Part shown: positions 1 to 8,396 of the stretch, piece by piece
How the letters are laid out: every line of letters starts with the position of its first letter
How positions within the stretch are numbered: the first letter of the stretch is position 1
Assembly: GCF_024349785.1 (NCBI RefSeq)
Contig: NZ_AP018817.1
Location: 3,379,501-3,443,500, forward strand
DNA length: 64,000 bases
Direction of reading: 5' to 3'
Origin: Sphingomonas bisphenolicum
GTDB taxonomy: Bacteria; Pseudomonadota; Alphaproteobacteria; Sphingomonadales; Sphingomonadaceae
Program-made: the position numbers and the translations under genes
The notes under the pieces: generated by a model
Database searches by the model: none
What the model was told of the DNA's origin: nothing
Seen by the model: only the letters and a program-made list of their open reading frames with translations

Positions 1-1746
1 GCGGGACAGGAAGGTGAAGTCCGCCGGATCGCGGGCAATGGCGACCATCGCCGGATCGATCTCGTAGAAACGCCATGTCTGGCCGGGGCGCTTATAGCAG
101 GCGAGCGTCCCGGCGCCGAGGCCGACCACATCGATCCGCGCCTGCGGTCCGAACAGGTCGGGCGCATGGCGCAGCGCCAGGCCCACGCCCGAATCCGGCG
201 CATAATAGCTGGTCGGATCGCGTTCGCGGCCGGGTGTGAGGTTCTGGATGCCGTGCAGGGTGGTGCCGTGAAAGAGGATGCGTTCGCCCGCTCCCCCATC
301 GGCTCCCTTGTTCGTCACGCCATAGACGCCGAAATAGCTGCGCGTCAGCATCCCGCTGGCCGACTGGGACAATTTCTCCCAGCCGCTCAGGCACAGCATC
401 AGATAGACCAGCATCGCCGCCGTCATGAAGCGCTGGCCCAGCGTCAGGATCGCCATTGCGATGATCGTGACGAAGCAGATCGACTTGAGCAGCGGCGGTG
501 TGGCGTCGCCCATCACCAATCCGCCGCCGACCATCGAAAGGGCAAGGCCAAGCAGCAGCATCAGCGCGGCCAGCCAGGTGCGGCGCCCCGCATCTTCCCA
601 CAGCAATCCGGGCAGGCGCAGCAGCGCTTCGCGCGCCGGCAGCAGCAAGGCCGCCGCGACCAGCAGGATCGGATATTCGTAAGTCCAGTCGAAGATCAGG
701 GGGGCCAGCAGCGCGCAGAACAGTCCGCCCAGCATACCGCCGACCGACATCAGCAAATAGAAACGGGTCAGATGCACGGGCGCGGGGCGCAGGTCGTACA
801 TCCGCGCATGGAGCGCGGTCGCGGCGACGAACAGCACCGCCAGGATGCCGAGCGCGATGAAGACGGGGAAATGGATGCCGCCGGTAAAGGCGATGCACGC
901 GCCGATCAGCAACACCAGCGGCGCGATCAGGATGCAGAGATCGGCCGCGCCGCGCCGCGCCGCGAAAGCGACCGAGAAGCTGAGCAGATAGAGGCCGAGC
1001 GGCAGCACCCAGAGCAGCGGCATCGCGACGATGTCGGTGGTGAGGTAGAGGCTGGTGGCCATCATCAGGCCCGACGGCACAGCCGCCAGCGCCAGCCAGT
1101 GCAGCATCCTGCGCCCGTCGGGCAGCGGCGCGTCGCTGGCCTCCGCGACGGCTGGCCCCGCACTGTCGAGAGGCAGGCGGCGCGCGCTGGCGTAGACGAG
1201 GAAGAAGAGCGCGCCATAGCAGAGCGACCAGAGGAGACTTTGCGCCTTCAATGTCAGCAGCGGCTCGACCAGCAGCGGATAGGCGATCAGCCCGGCGAAA
1301 CTGCCGAGGTTGGACGCGGCATAGAGCGGATAGGGATCCCCCCCGTCCGCCAATGCGAACCAGCGCTGGAGCAGAGGCGCCTGCGCGGCGACGACGAAGA
1401 AGAGCGGCCCGATCGACGCGCCCAGCAGCCATAGCACCCACAGCGCCGGCTCCATGTCCTGCGGCGGTTGCCAGCCCATCAGCCCGATCGGCAGGAAGAT
1501 GGCGGCGACGAGGAAGAGGCCGAGATGAATCAGCGCCTGTCGCCGCGCCGGGAAACGCCCCAGCATATGGGCATAGGCATAGCCGCCCAGCAGCAGAGCC
1601 TGATAGACCAGCATCGCCGAATTCCACACCGATGGCGCGCCACCCAGACGCGGCAGCGCCATGCGGGCGATCATTGGCTGGACCAGGAACAGCAGGAACG
1701 AGCCTGCGCAGATCGTCAGGACAAAGCGCGTGCGTGTTCCGATCAT
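1..1746 (-). CDS. Fused membrane/spermidine-synthase-like protein (partial)
   Basis: Partial gene; its 3' end lies beyond the left edge, so 582 codons are visible. The start is an ATG at 1746. The first part is very hydrophobic, with roughly ten predicted membrane segments beginning at residue 8. After about residue 480 it becomes soluble. Near residue 540 there is a glycine-rich VVGLGAGTLACY, the SAM-binding motif I of spermidine-synthase-like methyltransferase folds, followed by FYEIDPAM, the usual acidic second strand. This architecture matches proteins annotated as fused MFS/spermidine synthase. Whether they make polyamines is not established, and here the aminopropyltransferase active site is cut off. 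It runs away from hemB on the same strand, about 120 bases downstream of it. Confidence 0.85.
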   Translation of the reverse strand, partial: MIGTRTRFVLTICAGSFLLFLVQPMIARMALPRLGGAPSVWNSAMLVYQALLLGGYAYAHMLGRFPARRQALIHLGLFLVAAIFLPIGLMGWQPPQDMEPALWVLWLLGASIGPLFFVVAAQAPLLQRWFALADGGDPYPLYAASNLGSFAGLIAYPLLVEPLLTLKAQSLLWSLCYGALFFLVYASARRLPLDSAGPAVAEASDAPLPDGRRMLHWLALAAVPSGLMMATSLYLTTDIVAMPLLWVLPLGLYLLSFSVAFAARRGAADLCILIAPLVLLIGACIAFTGGIHFPVFIALGILAVLFVAATALHARMYDLRPAPVHLTRFYLLMSVGGMLGGLFCALLAPLIFDWTYEYPILLVAAALLLPAREALLRLPGLLWEDAGRRTWLAALMLLLGLALSMVGGGLVMGDATPPLLKSICFVTIIAMAILTLGQRFMTAAMLVYLMLCLSGWEKLSQSASGMLTRSYFGVYGVTNKGADGGAGERILFHGTTLHGIQNLTPGRERDPTSYYAPDSGVGLALRHAPDLFGPQARIDVVGLGAGTLACYKRPGQTWRFYEIDPAMVAIARDPADFTFLSR

Positions 1747-1868
1747 CCGTTTTCAACCCCCTTGACGACCTGTTTGCTCTTCATGGCGTAGCAAGTCGCT
1801 GCGGTTCAAGCGGAAGTTGCCCGATGCAGAGAGACTTGCCGGGCGATCATCATCGCGCGGGCTTGGGG

Positions 1869-2864
1869 TCAGCCATTCAGCAGGCGCGCCGCGTGGAGCG
1901 CATGATAGGTCAGCACGCCGCTGCACCCTGCCCGCTTGAACGCCATCAGCGTTTCCAGGATCAGTGCGTCGCGGTCGCCAGCGCCGGCGGCGGCGGCATG
2001 TTCGATCATCGCATATTCGCCCGACACCTGATAGGCGAAGACCGGCACGGCGAAACGGTCGCGCACCCGCGCGACGATGTCGAGATAGGGCAGGCCCGGC
2101 TTCACCATTACGCTGTCCGCCCCTTCGGCCAGGTCGAGCGCGACCTCGCGCAGCGCTTCCTCGCCATTGGCGGGGTCCATCTGGTAATTTTTCTTGTCGC
2201 CCTTCAGCAGTCCGCGCGACCCCACCGCATCGCGGAACGGGCCATAGAAGGCGCTGGCATATTTGGCGGCATAGGCCATGATCTGGACATTGGGGTGGCC
2301 GCCCTGCTCCAGCGCTGCGCGGATCGCGCCGACGCGGCCGTCCATCATGTCGCTGGGCGCGATGATGTCCGCCCCCGCCGCCGCCTGGTTGAGCGACTGG
2401 CCGATCAATATGTCGATCGTGGCGTCGTTCAGCACATAGCCTGTGTCGTCCAGCAGCCCGTCCTGCCCATGGGCGGTATAGGGGTCGAGCGCGACGTCGG
2501 TCAGAATGCCGATGTCGGGCACGGCATCCTTGATCGCGCGGATCGCCCGACACATGAGGTTGTCGGGATTGAGCGCTTCGGCCCCGTCGTCGCTGCGCCG
2601 GTCCGCCTGCGTATTGGGGAAGAGGGCGAGGCAGGGAATGCCGGCGTCGCGGGCGTCCTTCGCCCGTTCCACCATCAGGTCCACCGACCAGCGCGACACG
2701 CCGGGCAGCGCGGCGATCGGCTCTTCCACCCCGGCCCCTTCGGTGACGAACAGCGGCCAGAGGAAATCGCTGGGCGACAGGCGGTTTTCGGCGTGCATCG
2801 CCCGGCTCCAGGCCGAGGCGCGGGTGCGGCGCAGGCGCAGCGCCGGATAGGGTGCATAGGTCAT
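1869..2864 (-). CDS. hemB: Delta-aminolevulinic acid dehydratase (porphobilinogen synthase)
   Basis: 331 residues, the family's usual length. Condenses two 5-aminolevulinate molecules to porphobilinogen in cytosolic heme synthesis. The substrate-binding lysines sit in MAYAAKYASAFYG and MVKPGLPYLDIV, both conserved. The metal loop around residues 123-136 reads DVALDPYTAHGQDG, with aspartates where Zn-dependent enzymes have cysteines. This indicates the Mg-dependent class known from Pseudomonas and many alphaproteobacteria. I chose the ATG at 2864 (MTYAPYPALRLRR), because the frame stays open upstream but that part lacks family similarity. Heme supply fits the bo3 oxidase further right, although the two are not in one operon. 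Confidence 0.97.
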   Translation of the reverse strand: MTYAPYPALRLRRTRASAWSRAMHAENRLSPSDFLWPLFVTEGAGVEEPIAALPGVSRWSVDLMVERAKDARDAGIPCLALFPNTQADRRSDDGAEALNPDNLMCRAIRAIKDAVPDIGILTDVALDPYTAHGQDGLLDDTGYVLNDATIDILIGQSLNQAAAGADIIAPSDMMDGRVGAIRAALEQGGHPNVQIMAYAAKYASAFYGPFRDAVGSRGLLKGDKKNYQMDPANGEEALREVALDLAEGADSVMVKPGLPYLDIVARVRDRFAVPVFAYQVSGEYAMIEHAAAAGAGDRDALILETLMAFKRAGCSGVLTYHALHAARLLNG

Positions 2865-3032
2865 GGCGCGGGTGTAGGCGGCGGACGCCGAGGGATCAAG
2901 CAGGGCACATCGTCCATGGCGACAGGAAGACTTTGCCGATCGCTTAGACCTTGGTCGAAGCGGCGGAGCCTGATCATGTTTCGTAAACCCTATCGGCGCA
3001 GGCTTTTGCCCAGCGACCCATAGGAAAGCCTC

Positions 3033-3416
3033 ATGATCAAAGTCACATCGGACCGCAGCCGCCAGCTTATCATTGCCGAAATGTCGGGGTTTCTCAATCC
3101 GGCCGACGTCGAGCGCTTCGACGCCGACAAGGAAGCCGCGGTGCTGGCGATGGGGTTGGGATCGGGCGACTATGTCATCCTGATCAACACCGAAGGCTGC
3201 GTCATCCAGTCGCAGGAGGTCGTCGCCGCCTTCACCCGCGTCGTGCTGGACACACGCTTCAAATCGCGAAAGCTGGCGGTCGTGCGGCACGACAATCTGA
3301 CCCGGTTGCAGACCCGCCGCATCCTGAGCGTGCGCGACGATGCCGAGATATTCGCCTCGGTGGACGAAGCGGAAGCCTGGCTGTTCGATGCCGGCGAGCA
3401 GCGCCGCGTCGCCTGA
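3033..3416 (+). CDS. Conserved hypothetical protein, STAS/SpoIIAA-like
   Basis: 127 residues, no signal peptide or membrane segment. It starts at an ATG preceded by a weak GGAAAG. The alternation of short strands and helices, with a central VILINTEGCVIQSQEV and a later KLAVVRHDN, resembles the small alpha/beta fold of STAS/SpoIIAA-like stand-alone proteins. I cannot see a diagnostic phosphoacceptor serine, so that assignment is tentative. It lies alone between hemB (divergent) and the VOC gene 57 bases downstream, possibly co-transcribed with the latter. Function unknown. Confidence 0.75.
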   Translation: MIKVTSDRSRQLIIAEMSGFLNPADVERFDADKEAAVLAMGLGSGDYVILINTEGCVIQSQEVVAAFTRVVLDTRFKSRKLAVVRHDNLTRLQTRRILSVRDDAEIFASVDEAEAWLFDAGEQRRVA

Positions 3417-3472
3417 ACCCACAGCCCCGATCGAAACTGGCGGGCCACGCAGCCATCGCCTATGAGCGGCCG

Positions 3473-3859
3473 ATGCGCTGCATCCACCATATCGCCCTCA
3501 TCTGTTCCGACTATGACCGCTCGCGCGCCTTTTATCGCGATATAATCGGCCTGCCCGTCATCCGCGAAGTCTGGCGCGCCGAGCGGCAATCGTGGAAATG
3601 CGATCTCGACGCGGGCAATGCGCAGATCGAACTCTTCTCCTTCCCCGCGCCCCTTCCCCGGCCCAGCCGCCCGGAAGCTTGCGGCCTGCGCCACCTGGCC
3701 TTCATAATCGCGGACATCGACGTGGAGGTGGCGCGGCTCGACGCGGCCGGGGTGCCATGCGAGCCGATCCGCGTCGACGACCATACCGGCCGGCGCTTCA
3801 CCTTCTTCGCCGACCCCGACGGCCTGCCGCTCGAACTCTATGAGCAACTGGCGGCATAG
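3473..3859 (+). CDS. VOC-family (glyoxalase-like) metalloprotein, YaeR type
   Basis: 128 residues forming one vicinal-oxygen-chelate domain. The opening HHIALICSDYDRSRAFY, the mid-protein GLRHLAF and the final DPDGLPLELYEQ provide the expected His/Glu metal ligands of two paired beta-alpha-beta-beta-beta modules. The pattern is closest to the YaeR/GloA2 subgroup, whose substrate is not established. It could be a glyoxalase or a dioxygenase-like protein; lactoylglutathione lyase activity should not be assumed. Its stop lies 5 bases from the stop of the convergent M28 peptidase gene, so the two units end back to back without an obvious terminator. Confidence 0.88.
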   Translation: MRCIHHIALICSDYDRSRAFYRDIIGLPVIREVWRAERQSWKCDLDAGNAQIELFSFPAPLPRPSRPEACGLRHLAFIIADIDVEVARLDAAGVPCEPIRVDDHTGRRFTFFADPDGLPLELYEQLAA

Positions 3860-3864
3860 CGCTG

Positions 3865-5454
3865 CTATTTCGCGAACCGCTTGAAGAAACTGTCGTCATT
3901 CCACGCCGGCCGTGCCGCCGCATTGGCGACGCGCAGCGTGACCGCGGTCACATAGGCGTTCAGCTTCGCGCTTTCGGCAGGCATGACCGGCTGGTTCAGA
4001 TCGTCGAACGGCGAATGATAGAGGTTCGCCCGCCATGCCTTTTCCGTGTCGGCTTCCGGCGTGCCCGCCTTGAAGCCATATTTGAAGAACAGCGCGGGAA
4101 TGCCTTCGCGGATGAAGGCATATTGGTCGGACCGGATGAAGACGTTGCGATCGGGGAAGGGATCGGGCGTGATCGGCAGGGTCATCTGCGCGCTCACCGC
4201 CGCCGCATCCTGGCCAAGCGAGCTTTGGTCATAGCCGATCGGCGTCACGCTGGTCAGCGGGAAGATCGGCAGCGCCATGTCGAAATTCAGATCGGCGACG
4301 ATGCTGGACTGCGGCACCGTCGGTCGCCGTGCGAAATAGCGCGCGCCCAGCAGCCCCTTCTCCTCCGCCGTGACGATCGCGAACAGGATCGACCGCTTCG
4401 GCTTGACCTTACCGGCCTTCAACGCCTTCGCGATCTCCAGCAGGCTGGCGACGCCCGACGCATTGTCGAACGCCCCATTATAGATGGCGTCGCCCTTGAT
4501 CGGCGTGCCGACACCATAGCCATCCAGATGCGCCGACAGCACGACATGTTCCGACCGCAGCTTCGGGTCGCTGCCCGGCAGCACGGCGATCAGGTTGGGC
4601 GACGACAGGTCGCGGCGCCTGGCGGCCACCTGCGCCTTGAAACGCAGCGCGAGCGGGAAGCTGGCGACCGCGGCGGAGGCGTCGGCCGCGGCGGCGATCG
4701 CAGCGAAATCCTTGTCCGTCCCGGCGAAGAATTGCGCCGACTTGGCCGGGTCGACCTGCGCGCCCAGGAACGGCGTCTGTGTTTCCCGCAGGGTTGCGTC
4801 GGCATAATAGAGCGCCGGCGCCCCCGCCAGCGCCACCCGGCGGACCCAGGGAATCTCCACCTGCCTGGGCGTCACCAGCGTGATGAGGCCCAACGCCCCC
4901 TGCTCTGCCAGCCAATGCGCGCGTTCTGACCGGGCATGGGACTTGAGCGCGCCGGAGATGGTGGACGGCCCGCCCGACAGCACGACGACGATCTTGCCCT
5001 TGAGGTCCAGCCCGGCGAAATCGTCATGCCCCGCTTCGGGCAGGTGCAGGCCATAGCCGGCGAACACCATCGGCGCGTCGATGCGTTCGGGCACCGGGCC
5101 GCCGCCCCCCGAAAAGATCAGGTCGCCCGGCACCGCCAACGCCGTTTCGCCCTGCGGCCCGGCCAGCGCGGCGCGGCTCTGGTCCGCCAGGATCACCTGC
5201 TCGATAAAGGCGACCGGCTGCTTGTAGCCGTCGATCCCCGCGGGTTTCAGGCCCAATGCCTTGAACTGCGCGATCACATAGTCGGCCGCGCGATCATAGC
5301 CCGGCGTGCCGGTGCCGCGCCCTTCCATGCCGTCATTGGCCAGCGCCTGCACATGCGCCCACCAGCGCGCGCCGGCGTCGCCCTCCCCCTCCGCATGAAC
5401 ACGGGCAGCGGCGATCGTCGCAAGCAGGGGAAGAGCGAACAGGGAAAGGCGCAT
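3865..5454 (-). CDS. Secreted M28-family metallopeptidase
   Basis: 529 residues. The N-terminus MRLSLFALPLLATIAAARVHA is a signal peptide, so the product is periplasmic or exported. Residues about 110-240 form a PA-like insertion (VFAGYGLHLPEAGHDDFAGLDLKGK). The peptidase core from about residue 285 shows the M28 zinc ligands: H309 (SAHLDG), D330 (GAFDNASGV), E364/E365 (VTAEEKGLLGARYF) and D392 (DLNFDM). A later His is present in NLYHSPFDDL. The family contains aminopeptidases acting on exported or scavenged peptides; the substrate cannot be read from sequence. It is transcribed away from the DUF2807 genes, with about 120 bases between the divergent starts. Confidence 0.93.
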   Translation of the reverse strand: MRLSLFALPLLATIAAARVHAEGEGDAGARWWAHVQALANDGMEGRGTGTPGYDRAADYVIAQFKALGLKPAGIDGYKQPVAFIEQVILADQSRAALAGPQGETALAVPGDLIFSGGGGPVPERIDAPMVFAGYGLHLPEAGHDDFAGLDLKGKIVVVLSGGPSTISGALKSHARSERAHWLAEQGALGLITLVTPRQVEIPWVRRVALAGAPALYYADATLRETQTPFLGAQVDPAKSAQFFAGTDKDFAAIAAAADASAAVASFPLALRFKAQVAARRRDLSSPNLIAVLPGSDPKLRSEHVVLSAHLDGYGVGTPIKGDAIYNGAFDNASGVASLLEIAKALKAGKVKPKRSILFAIVTAEEKGLLGARYFARRPTVPQSSIVADLNFDMALPIFPLTSVTPIGYDQSSLGQDAAAVSAQMTLPITPDPFPDRNVFIRSDQYAFIREGIPALFFKYGFKAGTPEADTEKAWRANLYHSPFDDLNQPVMPAESAKLNAYVTAVTLRVANAAARPAWNDDSFFKRFAK

Positions 5455-5574
5455 GGACGGGACACTCCATATTTTCAGTCATCTATCATGCCTGAACCGG
5501 TCCGACGAACAAGGGGCTTGGAACCGCCACGGACAACGTGTATTGCTCAAACAACACACGTTGAGGAGATTGTG

Positions 5575-6339
5575 ATGCCCCGCCCCTTTCCCCGCTTTGA
5601 GATGCCGTTACTCGCGCTGGCCCTGACGGGCATGGCGCTGTCCACCACCGCCTGCTCTCGCACCGACGAGTCGCCCGCCGCCGATGCAGGCGCGCGCAGC
5701 ACGCAGGACTGGTCGGCGCTCAAGGATTTCACCGAGATCGACGCGACCGGCCCGGACAATGTCGCCGTCACCATCGGCAGCGGCTTTGCGGTGAAGGCGG
5801 ACGGCGATGCCAGGGCGGTCGCCGACCTCGACATCCGGGTCAAGAACGGCAAGCTGGTGATCGGCCGCAAGTCGAAGGGCGACTGGAACTGGGGTCGCAA
5901 GGATGGCGACAAGGGGGCGACGGTCCATGTGACCATGCCCGCCATCACGGCCGCCGCACTGACCGGCGCGGGCGATTTCGACCTGGATAAGGCGCAGGGC
6001 GAGCGGCTGGACCTGTCGCTGACCGGAGCGGGCGATTTCCGCATCGGCACGGTGGCGCTCAAGACGCTGAGCGTCGATATTACCGGCGCGGGATCGGTGA
6101 AGATTGCGGGCGCCGCCGACGCTGCGAAACTGTCGATCACCGGCGCGGGCGACATTGATGCCGAAGCGCTGAAGGTCGGCACGGCGGACCTGTCGATCCT
6201 GGGCGCGGGCGATATCGACATTGCCTCCGACGGGAAGGTCGCTATCAGCATCATGGGTCCGGGCGACGTAACGGTGAAGGGCAAGGCGCAATGCACGACG
6301 AGCGGCGTGGGACCGGGCGAAGCGCGCTGCGCACCCTGA
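5575..6339 (+). CDS. DUF2807 (putative auto-transporter adhesin head GIN) lipoprotein
   Basis: 254 residues. The start ATG at 5575 follows TTGAGGAGATTGTG, a good ribosome-binding site. A signal peptide ends with LSTTAC, an acceptable lipobox, so it is probably a lipoprotein. From about residue 45 it consists of short repeated strands ending in G-A/P-G-D/S turns (LTGAGDFDL, LTGAGDFRIG, ITGAGSVKI, ITGAGDIDA, LGAGDIDI, MGPGDVTV). This is the DUF2807 right-handed beta-helix pattern. Function unknown; the family is envelope-associated. The next gene, also DUF2807, overlaps it by 49 bases in another frame, which implies translational coupling. Confidence 0.88.
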   Translation: MPRPFPRFEMPLLALALTGMALSTTACSRTDESPAADAGARSTQDWSALKDFTEIDATGPDNVAVTIGSGFAVKADGDARAVADLDIRVKNGKLVIGRKSKGDWNWGRKDGDKGATVHVTMPAITAAALTGAGDFDLDKAQGERLDLSLTGAGDFRIGTVALKTLSVDITGAGSVKIAGAADAAKLSITGAGDIDAEALKVGTADLSILGAGDIDIASDGKVAISIMGPGDVTVKGKAQCTTSGVGPGEARCAP

Positions 6340-7028
6340 GCGCAATCCTGGCTGGTGCGGTGGGCCTGATCCTCGCCGCGCCTGCGGGCGCCGCGACGCG
6401 CGGCTATACGATCACCAGCTTCGACGCGATCCGCGTGGATGCGCCGGTCACGGTCATAGTGACCACCGGCGCAGGCGCATCGGCGCGGGCGGAAGGCGAC
6501 CAGGGGGCGCTCGACCGGCTGAAGGTCGATGTGTCCGGCCGGCTGCTCACCATCGGCATGGACCGGGCGCGGCCGGGCGAAAAAAGCGGCGGCGCGGCGA
6601 CTTTGCGCCTGTCCACCGCCATGGTGCAGCGGATCGTGCTGACCGGCGGCGGATCGGTGTCGATCGACCGGATGAAGGGCCTGCTGGGGCAGATCGTCCT
6701 GGGCGGCAATGGCGATATCACTGTCGCGACGGTCGATCTGGACCAAGTCGAACTGGCGTTGGCGGGCGGCGGCCGCGTGACGATGGCGGGCCGGGCGGGC
6801 GTCGCCAATATTCGCGTCAACGGCCCCGGCGCGCTGGCGGCCGAACCCCTTATCGCGCGCCAGGCCAGCGTCACCAACGAAGGACCAGGCAGCATCACCC
6901 TGACCGCCGACGTTACCGCGAAGGTGACGACATCGGGATCGGGCGACGTCACCATCACCGGCAAGGCCGCCTGCACCGTCGACAATCGCGGCACCGGCCG
7001 CGTGCGATGCGGGGGCGAGAGTTTTTAG
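6291..7028 (+). CDS. Second DUF2807 exported protein
   Basis: 245 residues, second of a tandem pair of the same family. The ATG at 6291 lies inside the preceding gene. Residues 1-35 contain a basic start and a hydrophobic stretch (LSAILAGAVGLILAAPAGAA), a signal peptide with an AGA/A cleavage site and no lipobox cysteine. The mature part repeats the turns LTGGGSVSI, LGGNGDITV, LAGGGRVTM, VNGPGALAA, NEGPGSITL and TSGSGDVTI. Against the first copy, the repeats carry GGG/GNG/GPG rather than GAG, so this is an old, diverged duplication. Probably co-expressed with the upstream copy as an envelope pair. Confidence 0.87.
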   Translation: MHDERRGTGRSALRTLSAILAGAVGLILAAPAGAATRGYTITSFDAIRVDAPVTVIVTTGAGASARAEGDQGALDRLKVDVSGRLLTIGMDRARPGEKSGGAATLRLSTAMVQRIVLTGGGSVSIDRMKGLLGQIVLGGNGDITVATVDLDQVELALAGGGRVTMAGRAGVANIRVNGPGALAAEPLIARQASVTNEGPGSITLTADVTAKVTTSGSGDVTITGKAACTVDNRGTGRVRCGGESF

Positions 7029-7138
7029 AGGGATTGGGATGGGTGGGGAGTGGACGGTCCGCTTCCCGTGTCCATGCCGTAATCAGCTGCCATTGCGCCA
7101 ATCGCTATATGCAGCTTATTTTTTACGCCGGAGGTGAT

Positions 7139-7426
7139 ATGGCGACCGAGCTTCTAGTTGACGGAATGTTGTCGGGAACTGGTATTCGCGACGCCATCAA
7201 CGGCGGCTATGTCGATCCAAAATCCATTGGGTTGTCAGAGCAACTCGCATGCGGACTAACTTCTTGGCTGGCGCGATACGAAGACGCGCACTTTGCTGGT
7301 TTTCCTGATGATCTTGTGGCCGAACTCGACAAAAACGGTATGGCGTTGGCATCAAGGATCAGGGAAGAACTGACCGGCACGACGGTCGGCTACTTCTCCA
7401 ACGGGCTTATGAGGCGATTGGATTAG
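7139..7426 (+). CDS. Small hypothetical protein
   Basis: 95 residues, starting at ATG 7139 behind a strong GGAGGTGAT ribosome-binding site. The frame also opens further upstream, but that part (7007-7138) reads as run-through with no ribosome-binding site. It is acidic and soluble with no membrane segment or signal. It begins MATELLVDGMLSGTG and ends GYFSNGLMRRLD. I recognise no family. Codon use is more AT-tolerant than in the neighbours (codons such as gtt, act, gat, aaa are frequent), which may indicate later acquisition. It lies between the DUF2807 pair and the HNH-like gene, about 110 bases from the former. Confidence 0.6.
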   Translation: MATELLVDGMLSGTGIRDAINGGYVDPKSIGLSEQLACGLTSWLARYEDAHFAGFPDDLVAELDKNGMALASRIREELTGTTVGYFSNGLMRRLD

Positions 7427-7495
7427 GTCCGCTTATCGGCGCTGCAACTGAACCCTTTGACGACAGGGTCTGGTCGCTTCCAGACATACCTATTC

Positions 7496-7524
7496 CGTCA
7501 TGCCGGGCCTGCCCCGGCATCCCG
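7496..7524. repeat. REP-like palindrome CGTCATGCCGG...
   Basis: A 29-base imperfect hairpin: CGTCATGCCGGGCC, then TGCCCCGGCATCCCG. It resembles the CGTCA-containing intergenic palindromes scattered through sphingomonad genomes. A related pair occurs at 38204-38280. It sits between a plus-strand gene end and a minus-strand gene end, the usual place for such elements. Confidence 0.55.
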
Positions 7525-7561
7525 CTTCTTTCCGAACGCAGCAACAACTTTTCGCCCTGCC

Positions 7562-7900
7562 TTACCGCTGCTTCTTGGCGATGGTCGCGGTGAAATCAGG
7601 GTCTTTATTCGCCACCCAGTCGACGAATTTGCGCACATTGGGATGGGCCAGCAGGCCCTCGACATTCGTGCCGTGGCGCTGCAATTCGGAATTGGTGAAA
7701 TTGGCGATCAGCGTCTGCTGGCAGATGCCATGCATGGGAACGACATCGCGCCCGCCCCGGCTCTTGGGAACGGGATGGTGCCAGACGATCGTCTTGCCGG
7801 TCGACCGCCCGCACAGCCAGCAGTCTATCACCGGCGCCGGCGCATCCTCCTCGACAGGCACGTCTTCGTAGCGACCATGTTTGGAATGTTTGCGGGCCAT
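7562..7900 (-). CDS. HNH-endonuclease-like small protein
   Basis: 112 residues, starting at ATG 7900. CWLCGR (about residues 27-32) is followed by WHHPVPKSRGG, then HGICQQTLIANFTN. A CxxC, an HH in a PxS/R-G-G context and a later Asn and Cys are typical of compact HNH/ββα-metal folds. One metal-site cysteine pair is incomplete, so a DNA-binding or degenerate role is possible. A basic N-terminus (MARKHSKHG) and C-terminus (TIAKKQR) fit nucleic-acid binding. No restriction or mobile-element partners are adjacent. Domain call moderate; catalytic activity unproven. Confidence 0.7.
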   Translation of the reverse strand: MARKHSKHGRYEDVPVEEDAPAPVIDCWLCGRSTGKTIVWHHPVPKSRGGRDVVPMHGICQQTLIANFTNSELQRHGTNVEGLLAHPNVRKFVDWVANKDPDFTATIAKKQR

Positions 7901-8396
7901 CTTCTACCTGCCATCATCTATATGAACGTCTTGGAACTGCGCCGCCCCTCTAAAGGAGCGGGGGCGCCATTACCACAGTTGAACCTGTAAACTGGCCCTT
8001 GCCATCCATCGGCGGAAAGACGGGTATGCTGCCCATTCACGAAGGCCTTCCAATGTAGGATTTTGTCTGGTCTATCGTTCTGGATGAATCCGCCGCCCCT
8101 CCCCGACAGTCCTGCCGTCGCGCGATCGGCGCATCGCAGTCGCGTGGGCGTAGCGCCAGTGTCGCGCGCGTGTCGCTTGAGTGTGGCCCATGTGGCGCGT
8201 CGCAGGGGCGTCACGAGGGCTTCGCGGCAGCCTCACAGTGACTATTGGCCGAATTTGCCCGACGACGGTGTGAACTTCGCCCGTCGTGTCCCGTCGCGTC
8301 CTGCCGCTGCATCGCCCGTCACCAATCGACCTTACTTATCGAAAACTTTACCAGAGCGCCGCTAGACACAGCGGACTTGTCCATAGCCGGGTTTTG
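7901..8396. other. Intergenic region without recognisable gene
   Basis: About 500 bases between the HNH-like gene (transcribed leftward) and the ammonium transporter (rightward). Short open frames exist on both strands, but they show no ribosome-binding site, family resemblance or sphingomonad codon pattern. The segment should hold the divergent promoters; I cannot assign -35/-10 elements with confidence. The last 60 bases before 8397 are AT-richer (TTACTTATCGAAAACTTTACC), the most plausible place for the transporter promoter. Confidence 0.5.

Noticed and set aside
92..1756. Arg/Ala-rich minus-strand frame at the left edge
   Set aside because: It is out of frame with the real hydrophobic product, which starts at 1746 and runs through the edge.
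7918..8214. 98-codon minus-strand frame in the 7901-8396 gap
   Set aside because: No ribosome-binding site, no family resemblance and unusual composition.
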